From: Schistosoma haematobium
Taxonomy: Eukaryota > Platyhelminthes > Trematoda > Strigeidida > Schistosomatidae
Direction: 5' to 3'
Assembly (NCBI RefSeq): GCF_000699445.3
Contig: NC_067200.1
Coordinates: 2,706,450-2,770,449 of the forward strand
Length of the DNA stretch: 64,000 bases
The notes under the pieces are model-generated. The model was not told where the DNA came from and ran no database searches. It saw nothing but the letters and a program-made list of their open reading frames with translations. The position numbers and the translations under genes were made by a program. Positions 43,663 to 55,052 of the stretch are shown here, piece after piece (the stretch's first letter is position 1; each line of letters begins with the position of its first letter).

Positions 43663-44157
43663 TGTTATAACTTGTGTGTGCCCTGTTAATGTATAACGTG
43701 ATGATATCGCCAATTAGAGAACAGTAATTTATTGATCGGACCGATGAAGCATAAAATCCCGTACAAACAGTCTAGAGTCCTGATTAGTCCTGCTTTCTGC
43801 TTAACCCAGCCAGCTAAGTCCAGAACATCAATCTCAGCTTCTGCGATCTGTATCATTTATTTCAAGCATACTGGGTTTATATACCAACCAAACAGACCAC
43901 ATCGTACCGTAAAATAGAAAATAACATTTATACAATTTCTAGCTCAAAAATGGCTGTGAATGTGAGAGACTGGGATTAACAGACTGCGCACAGCTCAAGA
44001 ATGGTAAATCGTATGATAATAGTTCATAGATCAAAATGAAGCTCATAATAAGAGGGACATGAATATGCATAGTTTAGTTAATTAACAATGATACAATATA
44101 TTAGTCAAGAAATAGATCCCAACAGTTACCATTCATTATTCTCATAGGGATATAAAA
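43663..44157 (-). mobile_element. Solo LTR, family L1, with perfect target duplication
   Basis: 495 bp starting TGTTATAAC and ending GATATAAAA. CTAGT stands directly before (43658-43662) and directly after (44158-44162): a perfect 5-bp duplication that proves the element boundaries for the family. The TATA-like box is on the minus strand. Confidence 0.93.
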
Positions 44158-44496
44158 CTAGTAATCTATAAAACAATACAGTCAATAGTAAACTTCTCTA
44201 GAAGATTTCTATGTTTATCTCCGGTTTCATTTAATTCACATAATTAGAAAAACAGCTCCTCTTTACGTATGTTCTAAATAAGGAATATGATCTATTCTCT
44301 CTTATTTGAATTATTATACATCTTCATCGTAAGAAATTAGCTACCTTATTCGAATTCGCTTGTAATGATTGACTGGCAGAGGCATATCATAAGGTTTAGT
44401 TAAGTAAGGAAATCAACTTTCAATTACAGTGTGACCAATGTTTTCAAAGAGTTAAATGCTTATTTTTAAAATAAACAGGAACGAAAGTCAGAAATA
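44158..44496. other. AT-rich spacer, nothing recognised
   Basis: No feature was seen. Confidence 0.5.
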
Positions 44497-44880
44497 GTTT
44501 TGTAGATATTGTACTAATTTCAATGGTTGAGATCATGAGTTAATTGAGTCTAAACCACCATGGAAAACCTGGAATCACTGAACGGCCGTTTCGTCTTATT
44601 ATGAGACTCCTTCGTAGCAGTGCGCATCCACGTTCCCGCCTTGCGAGACTCAAACCTAGAACCTGTCAGTCTCGCGCGCTAGCACTTAACCATCAGACCA
44701 CTGAGGAGGTTGGTTTACAACGGTGTTAGTATCTAACTTCAATCAATCCACGGATCGTGAATGAGCACCGCTGAGGAGTCCCATACTAGGACGAAACGGC
44801 CATTCAGTGCTTCCAGGTTTTCCATGGTAGTCTAGCTTCAATTGAATGATGATCTCAACCACTGAAATCGAGTAGGATAT
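44497..44880. mobile_element. Head-to-head dimer of family B SINEs
   Basis: 44497-44752 is a nearly full-length minus-strand copy with variant core CTACGAAGGA. It is fused at about 44753 to a plus-strand copy starting at GGATCGTGAATGAGCACCG. The plus copy has core CTGAGGA (44771-44777), GTCC/GGAC, GAAA (44793-44796), a stem III mismatch and ATT as cleavage triplet. Both tails are outward. Confidence 0.9.
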
Positions 44881-45540
44881 CATTACCGATTCATTATTGG
44901 TAACGCATCAACCATTAATTAAATAGTATAATGAAAGCATTTGAAAGTCTGTGTAAAGTAAAATCAAGACCTGGTTTGCGTACGTCCACGAGTGTCTGGT
45001 TATGATTTCATGATTTTTATCAGAGTGATTGTTGAATCTATCAAGTCATCTAATCACATGACTGAGATACACTCGAAACGGAATTTGACAAAATTGTGAT
45101 TTATTTAAAAAGCTGTTCTTTATTAAAGAATAGACATAAGTTAGTTACAAACCTCAACTTGTAACATATCTGTAGCGCGTACGTGCATCTGTAAGTTTGA
45201 AGGAAAATGAGCTCCCTGTTATAGTAACCTAAAGAATAGTTACAAAGTATGATAGTGCAAATGACAGATAATAGCTATGTTTAATCTTGATAACAGTTTA
45301 TCAACAGCCAAAAACGAAACCAGAAGTAAACAATGTGGATACCGCTGCGTTTAAACAAAGATTTGAGTCACAATATGCGCGAAGAAATTGCTAGGAATAA
45401 AACTATTTACTGAATAATAACAAGTAGTATGAAATAATACACAAAAAGAAAGTTGACTGGAAGAGAATAAGTACAGAGGATATAAACAAACTTAATAGTT
45501 ATCTTATGTTAACGCAATACATGGTGAACAATCTGACCAC
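44881..45540. other. AT-rich spacer, nothing recognised
   Basis: The right end grades into the 5' edge of a Penelope pseudogene. No other feature was seen. Confidence 0.5.
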
Positions 45541-47510
45541 GTATATACTTGTTAAAAGCATTCCCAATTAATCCTGATAAGTACTTCGTTTGTGTTATGA
45601 CTTTAAGTTGAGTCGATTTTTACCCTGTGCTAATTGTCGTGTCCTTGACTGGAAAATCAGAGAGCAGCGTACTTATCGATCGATTACAGTGACACGTAAA
45701 CACGTACGGACGGCCTAGAGTCTCGATTGGTCTCGCTTCCCTGTCTAACCCAGTCAGTTGAGTCCAGAACACAAGTCACAACCTCTGAGATATGAATCAT
45801 TATATTTCAAACATACTTTGTTTATATACCAATCAAGCATACCACATCGTACCATAAAAATAGAAAACAACATTTTGTACAATTTTCAACAAGTGAACAG
45901 ATATCAACCAATAGGAAATGTCCATTTAAAGTCCAAGGACACCATTGGACTTAACATGATAATTATTGGTCTATTCCTCCGCATCCACAACAGTTTGGTT
46001 TTAATTTCTCAGTCCCTATAATGCAAATGTTAGAATTGGAGATCAATGTACAACTTGAGAATCTACATCATCGACTGAGTAGTCGAACCACTATGACTTT
46101 AAATGATGGAAGCTAATGTAAAGCTAAACTGGTGGATAAAGCACACCAGTTTCATAATACTGGACCAAATCAGAGAGACATATTAACTTCTCAGCATTTT
46201 AACTAACTAAAGAAACTACGAACAAATCCTGATATCGTCTTGTTGAAGTCTGATAAAGGATCCAGACTGGTTATCATGAATAAATGTGAATATAAAAGTA
46301 AGATGTTATCCATCGTCAGTGATGAAAATCAATTTATGCCTGATATTGGATTTGCAAGTATTAGCAAACTAAAGGGAATAGTAAATTCAAACCTAGAAAA
46401 AATTGCTAAACATGAATATTATTGATAAAGAGGAATTTAATTTTCTAAAACCTATGGGTTCTCAGTACCTTCATTTATACGGACTACCTAAAATTCATAA
46501 ATCAAATCGTTCTTTACGCCCAATTTTATCAATGTACCGATTACTTACACATAACCTAGCTAAATAGCTAACAAAATTGCTGAATCCTATCCGAAGACGT
46601 TTATGTAAGTATTCTCCGAATGATTGATCCATCATTTAAGTGATATTATTATCGAGAAAAAGACAATGTGTTCAGTTGATGTGAATTCCTTGTTCATAAA
46701 TGTTCCTTTGAAAAAGTCTATTGATATATTATGTGACTACATGTCTTTAAACAACCTTAAATTAACTGTCCTTTTAAAAATTCTTAAGGATTTACTAGTA
46801 TTATGTACTGACCAAGTTCAATTTCAAGGTGAATACTTTCGTCAGATTGACGGGGTTGCTATGGATAGTCAGTTAGGATCATTACTGGCAGATGTGTTCG
46901 TGGCACATGTTGAAAATATGACTGAAGACCTAATCGAAAACATGTGACTTGATAAGAGATATGTGGACGATATCTTAGTTGTCTGTGAAAGGAAGGAGGA
47001 TATGAACTGCTTATTGAATAAACTTAGTAATCGCCAAAACTACATCAGTCTCTCATGCGAAGAGGAGAGGGACTACTAGCTTCCATTCCTAGATATACCT
47101 CTAAGAAGACGAGAAGATAGGACAATCAAACGAACTATATTTAGAAAATCAACATGGACAGGTCAATACCACAGTTATTATTATACTTATTGCCCTGTGA
47201 AATACAAATGATGTTTATTAAGGTGCCTATCTAACAGGCCTGATCGTATTTTCCCAAATAACGCTATTGATGATGATTTTGGGTTGTTAGATAAAAAGTT
47301 AATGGAAAAGGCTATCCCCTGAAATTCATCACTAGATGGAAAGTTCATGGAATAGTGAGACCAATTGCAGCTTTGTCAGAGAAAAAGCCTGTCTATATCA
47401 ACTTAATAGTTAGAGGTGATTGAAACAAGCATTTCTTGAAATACAGGATTTAACCAGTCATTAACAAGACATATCGTGCAGCAAAGGTCAGTATCAGTGT
47501 AAAAAAACGT
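45541..47510 (+). pseudogene. Penelope-like element RT pseudogene, split by a solo LTR
   Basis: 45560-45592 reads ATTCCCAATTAATCCTGATA, like the intact RT at about 11311, then an LTR intervenes and the match resumes at 45993 (GTTTTAATTTCTCAGTCCCT). Frames then give LKSDKGSRLVIMNKCEYKSK, SVDVNSLFINVPLKKSIDIL, GEYFRQIDGVAMDSQLGSLL, RYVDDILVVCERKEDM, IFRKSTWTGQY and onward to about 47510. Many stops and shifts (for example 46204, 46422, 46945, 47076, 47209). The YVDD motif remains, but GSPLGP is mutated to DSQLGS. The GIY-YIG domain is absent. Confidence 0.9.
45593..45992 (-). mobile_element. Solo LTR, family L2, nested in Penelope, perfect target duplication
   Basis: 400 bp from TGTTATGAC to CCACAACA. 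GTTTG stands on both sides (45588-45592 and 45993-45997), an exact 5-bp duplication. It is the inverted, longer version of 40127-40465 (which lacks about 60 bp near the LTR end at GTCATAACA). It lies inside the Penelope pseudogene. Confidence 0.93.
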
Positions 47511-47689
47511 ACATATTTTAGACGAAAATATAAAACACAAGCATGTAATCGTGTGATATAACAATGATAACAAATGTGAATGTCGATCTGAAGGTGCGTG
47601 TTAGCGTGTGATCAAGCATAGATAATTGAATAAATAAAAAAAGAGGTAAATAAAAGTATGGTTCACGAGAGACTGCAAGAGAGAAAGAG
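47511..47689. other. Junction between Penelope pseudogene and tRNA-Arg array
   Basis: AT-rich sequence. The first array-like words (GAGTGAGTGAGTGAGTTAG) appear at about 47690. Confidence 0.6.
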
Positions 47690-48063
47690 TGAGTGAGTGA
47701 GTGAGTTAGTGATTGAGTGAGTTAGTGATTGAATTAGTGGGATGAGTGTGTCATGAGGAATGTGTTTTGATGTTCCCCATTGGATTGTTCGAGTGAGGTG
47801 GAGAGTGGATGGCAGCCGAATGTTCCGGTTTCCCGTTATCATGGTTGTGGTCAGCCAGTGATTCGAGTTCGGTGTTGGCAGTGTCGGTTTGCTGATCATC
47901 AGAGTTGATGTGTAATTGTATGATATGTGTGATAGTTGTGTTACTGTGGTATATGTTTGTGAGATAGTAGAGTAGGTGACGATTGTGCGTTATGTGTATG
48001 TGTTTATGTTTGTCGGAGTTGGGTGTTGTGTGGGACGAGGTGTATGTGAGCGTGTATACATGC

Positions 48064-48136
48064 GCCCGCGTGGCCTAATGGATAAGGCGTCTGCCTCCTA
48101 AGTAGAAGATTGCGGGTTCGAGTCCCGCCGTGGGTG
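48064..48136 (+). tRNA. tRNA-Arg (CCT), unit 1
   Basis: A complete 73-nt cloverleaf. The acceptor stem GCCCGCG pairs with CGTGGGT, with G-T at the end pair and in the middle, and the discriminator is G. The D stem is GCCT/AAGGC-type, the anticodon stem TCTGC/GTAGA has one G-T, and the loop CTCCTAA gives anticodon CCT for AGG codons. The T arm is GCGGG, TTCGAGT, CCCGC. The A box TGGCCTAATGG and B box GGTTCGAGTCC are exact. TTTT at 48141-48144 is the terminator. No intron. Confidence 0.98.
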
Positions 48137-48887
48137 TGGATTTTGTGGATATACGAAATTCCGAATCTCACCGAACCACTCCACATCTACTGCACGTCAG
48201 TATCAATCGTCAGATAGATCACTGACTGCTTCTGTCTGGTGCATGGAATAGGAGCGGAGGGTCCGATCAGTCGGCGCACACCGACTCGCGGTAAGTCCAC
48301 ATTCCTCTAGGTCGGTCCACCGCATACACGTCATCCACCTACAGTCTCTACTAATGATTCGCTTTCGCTATATGTCTTGTCGGTGCGACACTCATACACC
48401 GTCCTAACCTACAACCTAACTCATCATCGCTACCAAACACACACTGTGACAGATGTATCACACACACACACACACACACACTCACCACTCTACTCACTCA
48501 TCCACCCACTCACTTACACACACTCTCGCTCTCTCACACACACACACATACACACTCTGACAACCACCACTTGAGCAGTAGTCAATCGTTGTCGCATAGA
48601 CAACAAACAACTGACTGCCTCTCAGTCAACAAGTTCACTGAATCACAGAACGTCACAGCGTCAACACCAGTTCCAGTCTGTGATCAGTTGAAATGCACAC
48701 ATTGAATAAGGAGATCATTAAAATCTCACGAACAAATGCCAAAATAATTAGAATGCAGTGATGTGTGGTGTTTGTGTTGATGTTGCAGTATATTTGTGTG
48801 TAACGCTCTTGAACTGACATGTTGCATGCTGATTCTGTGACTGTTATGTATGAAAGTGTATCCGCTCAAAATCACCTAATCGAGCAC

Positions 48888-48962
48888 TCAGTCAGTCAGT
48901 CAGTTAGTCAGCTAGTCAGTCAGTCAGTCAGTCAGTCAGTCAATCAGTCAATCAGTCGTCCA
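48888..48962. repeat. (CAGT)n block of the tRNA-Arg unit
   Basis: CAGT repeats with TTAG and AATC interruptions. Block length varies between units (for example contracted at about 52360-52392), which with the (CA)n block explains most unit length differences. Confidence 0.95.
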
Positions 48963-48991
48963 ATTATACGCACGTCTCGAGTGAGATGAAA

Positions 48992-49400
48992 GTTTAGTGG
49001 TCCCATATCTGACTCCACTTAGATCGTTTCTTACTTTTATTGAAATGTACATGTCGCCAATCCTCGTATATAATCATCGACTTAGATCACGTTGGTGAAT
49101 AACGCGATTAAACAAGTCAAATTGGATAATGGATTTTGAATAGGTATATTTCGTACAATCGTTGATCGGAAAGCGAAGCAAAACAAAATTACGTGCAATG
49201 GAGAAGGCGAATGAGCCAACTCAATTTAGCCAAGCGTGAATCCATATTTATAGTCGAATAAAAATCAGTTACAGACATGTGACGGTGCACACACAGACGC
49301 TCGTATAAAAACAGCAGTCAAGTTTGATAAGCGAATAATTAACAAGGTTAAAATGTGACTCAAGAAGGATGAATAGACTGGTCGGTCCGAAACCTAGAAT
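48992..49400 (-). repeat. LTR-like segment inside the tRNA-Arg unit
   Basis: Colinear with the dispersed element at 42427-42922 and repeated in each array unit (for example about 50730-51140, 52427-52823, 54170-54570). The minus-strand TATAAATATGG (49244-49253) is conserved in both versions. The AATAAA of the 42 kb copy is not present here. Confidence 0.75.
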
Positions 49401-49801
49401 GAATGAGCGATCGAGCGTACGAGCGAGCGATAGTGTGAGTGAGTTAGTGATTGAGTGAGTTAGTGATTGAATTAGTGGGATGAGTGTGTCATGAGGAATG
49501 TGTTTTGATGTTCCCCATTGGATTGTTCGAGTGAGGTGGAGAGTGGATGGCAGCCGAATGTTCCGGTTTCCCGTTATCATGGTTGTGGTCAGCCAGTGAT
49601 TCGAGTTCGGTGTTGGCAGTGTCGGTTTGCTGATCATCAGAGTTGATGTGTAATTGTATGATATGTGTGATAGTTGTGTTACTGTGGTATATGTTTGTGA
49701 GATAGTAGAGTAGGTGACGATTGTGCGTTATGTGTATGTGTTTATGTTTGTCGGAGTTGGGTGTTGTGTGGGACGAGGTGTATGTGAGCGTGTATACATG
49801 C

Positions 49802-49874
49802 GCCCGCGTGGCCTAATGGATAAGGCGTCTGCCTCCTAAGTAGAAGATTGCGGGTTCGAGTCCCGCCGTGGGTG
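49802..49874 (+). tRNA. tRNA-Arg (CCT), unit 2
   Basis: Identical to the unit 1 gene, including the T4 terminator 5 bases downstream. Confidence 0.98.
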
Positions 49875-51541
49875 TGGATTTTGTGGATATACGAAATTCC
49901 GAATCTCACCGAACCACTCCACATCTACTGCACGTCAGTATCAATCGTCAGATAGATCACTGACTGCTTCTGTCTGGTGCATGGAATAGGAGCGGAGGGT
50001 CCGATCAGTCGGCGCACACCGACTCGCGGTAAGTCCACATTCCTCTAGGTCGGTCCACCGCATACACGTCATCCACCTACAGTCTCTACTAATGATTCGC
50101 TTTCGCTATATGTCTTGTCGGTGCGACACTCATACACCGTCCTAACCTACAACCTAACTCATCATCGCTACCAAACACACACTGTGACAGATGTATCAAC
50201 ACACACACACACACACTCACCACTCTACTCACTCATCCACCCACTCACTTACACACACTCTCGCTCTCTCACACACACACACATACACACTCTGACAACC
50301 ACCACTTGAGCAGTAGTCAATGGTTGTCGCACAGACAACAAACAACTGACTGCCTCTCAGTCAACAAGTTCACTGAATCACAGAACGTCACAGCGTCAAC
50401 ACCAGTTCCAGTCTGTGATCAGTTGAAATGCACACATTGAATAAGGAGATCATTAAAATCTCACGAACAAATGCCAAAATAATTAGAATGCAGTGATGTG
50501 TGGTGTTTGTGTTGATGTTGCAGTATATTTGTGTGTAACGCTCTTGTACTGACATGTTGCATGCTGATTCTGTGACTGTTATGTATGAAAGTGTATCCGC
50601 TCAAAATCACCTAATCGAGCACTCAGTCAGTCAGTCAGTTAGTCAGCTAATCAGTCAGTCAGTCAGTCATTCAGTCAGTCAATCAGTCAATCAGTCGTCC
50701 AATTATACGCACGTCTCGAGTGAGATGAAAGTTTAGTGGTCCCATATCTGACTCCACTTAGATCGTTTCTTACTTTTATTGAAATGTACATGTCGCCAAT
50801 CCTCGTATATAATCATCGACTTAGATCACGTTGGTGAATAACGCGATTAAACAAGTCAAATTGGATAATGGATTTTTGAATAGGTATATTTCGTACAATC
50901 GTTGATCGGAAAGCGAAGCAAAACAAAATTACGTGCAATGGAGAAGGCGAATGAGCCAACTCAATTTAGCCAAGCGTGAATCCATATTTATAGTCGAATA
51001 AAAATCAGTTACAGACATGTGACGGTGCACACACAGACGCTCGTATAAAAACAGCAGTCAAGTTTGATAAGCGAATAATTAACAAGGTTAAAATGTGACT
51101 CAAGAAGGATGAATAGACTGGTCGGTCCGAAACCTAGAATGAATGAGCGATCGAGCGTACGAGCGAGCGATAGTGTGAGTGAGTTAGTGATTGAGTGAGT
51201 TAGTGATTGAATTAGTGGGATGAGTGTGTCATGAGGAATGTGTTTTGATGTTCCCCATTGGATTGTTCGAGTGAGGTGGAGAGTGGATGGCAGCCGAATG
51301 TTCCGGTTTCCCGTTATCATGGTTGTGGTCAGCCAGTGATTCGAGTTCGGTGTTGGCAGTGTCGGTTTGCTGATCATCAGAGTTGATGTGTAATTGTATG
51401 ATATGTGTGATAGTTGTGTTACTGTGGTATATGTTTGTGAGATAGTAGAGTAGGTGACGATTGTGCGTTATGTGTATGTGTTTATGTTTGTCGGAGTTGG
51501 GTGTTGTGTGGGACGAGGTGTATGTGAGCGTGTATACATGC

Positions 51542-51614
51542 GCCTGCGTGGCCTAATGGATAAGGCGTCTGCCTCCTAAGTAGAAGATTGCGGGTTCGAG
51601 TCCCGCCGTGGGTG
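51542..51614 (+). tRNA. tRNA-Arg (CCT), unit 3, C4-to-T variant
   Basis: One change: GCCTGCG at the 5' acceptor strand, so base pair 4-69 becomes T-G wobble. The fold, anticodon and boxes are otherwise unchanged and it is probably functional. Confidence 0.97.
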
Positions 51615-53237
51615 TGGATTTTGTGGATATACGAAATTCCGAATCTCACCGAACCACTCCACATCTACTGCACGTCAGTATCAATCGTCAGATAGATCAC
51701 TGACTGCTTCTGTCTGGTGCATGGAATAGGAGCGGAGGGTCCGATCAGTCGGCGCACACCGACTCGCGGTAAGTCCACATTCCTCTAGGTCGGTCCACCG
51801 CATACACGTCATCCACCTACAGTCTCTACTAATGATTCGCTTTCGCTATATGTCTTGTCGGTGCGACACTCATACACCGTCCTAACCTACAACCTAACTC
51901 ATCATCGCTACCAAACACACACTGTGACAGATGTATCAACACACACACACACACACTCACCACTCTACTCACTCATCCACCCACTCACTTACACACTCTC
52001 GCTCTCTCACACACACACATACACACTCTGACAACCACCACTTGAGCAGTAGTCAATGGTTGTCGCACAGACAACAAACAACTGACTGCCTCTCAGTCAA
52101 CAAGTTCACTGAATCACACAACGTCACAGCGTCAACACCAGTTCCAGTCTGTGATCAGTTGAAATGCACACATTGAATAAGGAGATCATTAAAATCTCAC
52201 GAACAAATGCCAAAATAATTAGAATGCAGTGATGTGTGGTGTTTGTGTTGATGTTGCAGTATATTTGTGTGTAACGCTCTTGTACTGACATGTTGCATGC
52301 TGATTCTGTGACTGTTATGTATGAAAGTGTATCCGCTCAAAATCACCTAATCGAGCACTCAGTCATTCAGTCAGTCAATCAGTCAATCAGTCGTCCAATT
52401 ATACGCACGTCTCGAGTGAGATGAAAGTTTAGTGGTCCCATATCTGACTCCACTTAGATCGTTTCTTACTTTTATTGAAATGTACATGTCGCCAATCCTC
52501 GTATATAATCATCGACTTAGATCACGTTGGTGAATAACGCGATTAAACAAGTCAAATTGGATAATGGATTTTTGAATAGGTATATTTCGTACAATCGTTG
52601 ATCGGAAAGCGAAGCAAAACAAAATTACGTGCAATGGAGAAGGCGAATGAGCCAACTCAATTTAGCCAAGCGTGAATCCATATTTATAGTCGAATAAAAA
52701 TCAGTTACAGACATGTGACGGTGCACACACAGACGCTCGTATAAAAACAGCAGTCAAGTTTGATAAGCGAATAATTAACAAGGTTAAAATGTGACTCAAG
52801 AAGGATGAATAGACTGGTCGGTCCGAAACCTAGAATGAATGAGCGATCGAGCGTACGAGCGAGCGATAGTGTGAGTGAGTTAGTGATTGAGTGAGTTAGT
52901 GATTGAATTAGTGGGATGAGTGTGTCATGAGGAATGTGTTTTGATGTTCCCCATTGGATTGTTCGAGTGAGGTGGAGAGTGGATGGCAGCCGAATGTTCC
53001 GGTTTCCCGTTATCATGGTTGTGGTCAGCCAGTGATTCGAGTTCGGTGTTGGCAGTGTCGGTTTGCTGATCATCAGAGTTGATGTGTAATTGTATGATAT
53101 GTGTGATAGTTGTGTTACTGTGGTATATGTTTGTGAGATAGTAGAGTAGGTGACGATTGTGCGTTATGTGTATGTGTTTATGTTTGTCGGAGTTGGGTGT
53201 TGTGTGGGACGAGGTGTATGTGAGCGTGTATACATGC

Positions 53238-53310
53238 GCCCGCGTGGCCTAATGGATAAGGCGTCTGCCTCCTAAGTAGAAGATTGCGGGTTCGAGTCCC
53301 GCCGTGGGTG
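53238..53310 (+). tRNA. tRNA-Arg (CCT), unit 4
   Basis: Identical to unit 1. The interval from unit 3 is the shortest (1696 bp) because unit 3 has a contracted (CAGT)n block. Confidence 0.98.
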
Positions 53311-54979
53311 TGGATTTTGTGGATATACGAAATTCCGAATCTCACCGAACCACTCCACATCTACTGCACGTCAGTATCAATCGTCAGATAGATCACTGAC
53401 TGCTTCTGTCTGGTGCATGGAATAGGAGCGGAGGGTCCGATCAGTCGGCGCACACCGACTCGCGGTAAGTCCACATTCCTCTAGGTCGGTCCACCGCATA
53501 CACGTCATCCACCTACAGTCTCTACTAATGATTCGCTTTCGCTATATGTCTTGTCGGTGCGACACTCATACACCGTCCTAACCTACAACCTAACTCATCA
53601 TCGCTACCAAACACACACTGTGACAGATGTATCACACACACACACACACACTCACCACTCTACTCACTCATCCACCCACTCACTGACACACACACTCGCG
53701 CTCTCACACACACACACATACACACTCTGACAACCACCACTTGAGCAGTAGTCAATGGTTGTCGCACAGACAACAAACAACTGACTGCCTCTCAGTCAAC
53801 AAGTTCACTGAATCACACAACGTCACAGCGTCAACACCAGTTCCAGTCTGTGATCAGTTGAAATGCACACATTGAATAAGGAGATCATTAAAATCTCACG
53901 AACAAATGCCAAAATAATTAGAATGCAGTGATGTGTGGTGTTTGTGTTGATGTTGCAGTATATTTGTGTGTAACGCTCTTGAACTGACATGTTGCATGCT
54001 GATTCTGTGACTGTTATGTATGAAAGTGTATCCGCTCAAAATCACCTAATCGAGCACTCAGTCAGTCAGTCAGTTAGTCAGCTAGTCAGTCAGTCAGTCA
54101 GTCAGTCATTCAGTCAGTCAATCAGTCAATCAGTCGTCCAATTATACGCACGTCTCGAGTGAGATGAAAGTTTAGTGGTCCCATATCTGACTCCACTTAG
54201 ATCGTTTCTTACTTTTATTGAAATGTACATGTCGCCAATCCTCGTATATAATCATCGACTTAGATCACGTTGGTGAATAACGCGATTAAACAAGTCAAAT
54301 TGGATAATGGATTTTGAATAGGTATATTTCGTACAATCGTTGATCGGAAAGCGAAGCAAAACAAAATTACGTGCAATGGAGAAGGCGAATGAGCCAACTC
54401 AATTTAGCCAAGCGTGAATCCATATTTATAGTCGAATAAAAATCAGTTACAGACATGTGACGGTGCACACACAGACGCTCGTATAAAAACAGCAGTCAAG
54501 TTTGATAAGCGAATAATTAACAAGGTTAAAATGTGACTCAAGAAGGATGAATAGACTGGTCGGTCCGAAACCTAGAATGAATGAGCGATCGAGCGTACGA
54601 GCGAGCGATAGTGTGAGTGAGTTAGTGATTGAGTGAGTTAGTGATTGAATTAGTGGGATGAGTGTGTCATGAGGAATGTGTTTTGATGTTCCCCATTGGA
54701 TTGTTCGAGTGAGGTGGAGAGTGGATGGCAGCCGAATGTTCCGGTTTCCCGTTATCATGGTTGTGGTCAGCCAGTGATTCGAGTTCGGTGTTGGCAGTGT
54801 CGGTTTGCTGATCATCAGAGTTGATGTGTAATTGTATGATATGTGTGATAGTTGTGTTACTGTGGTATATGTTTGTGAGATAGTAGAGTAGGTGACGATT
54901 GTGCGTTATGTGTATGTGTTTATGTTTGTCGGAGTTGGGTGTTGTGTGGGACGAGGTGTATGTGAGCGTGTATACATGC

Positions 54980-55052
54980 GCCTGCGTGGCCTAATGGATA
55001 AGGCGTCTGCCTCCTAAGTAGAAGATTGCGGGTTCGAGTCCCGCCGTGGGTG
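54980..55052 (+). tRNA. tRNA-Arg (CCT), unit 5, C4-to-T variant
   Basis: Carries the same T at position 4 as unit 3, although unit 4 between them does not. Confidence 0.97.

Noticed and set aside
48004..48186. A 60-codon frame antisense to each tRNA-Arg
   Set aside because: It reads the tRNA and its flanks backwards; similar spurious proteins arise wherever tRNA genes are translated.
49269..49637. A 122-codon minus-strand frame repeated in eight array units
   Set aside because: Conservation follows from homogenisation of the array; it contains Ser-Leu-Thr repeats from GTGA tracts, varies where the microsatellite varies and has no motif.
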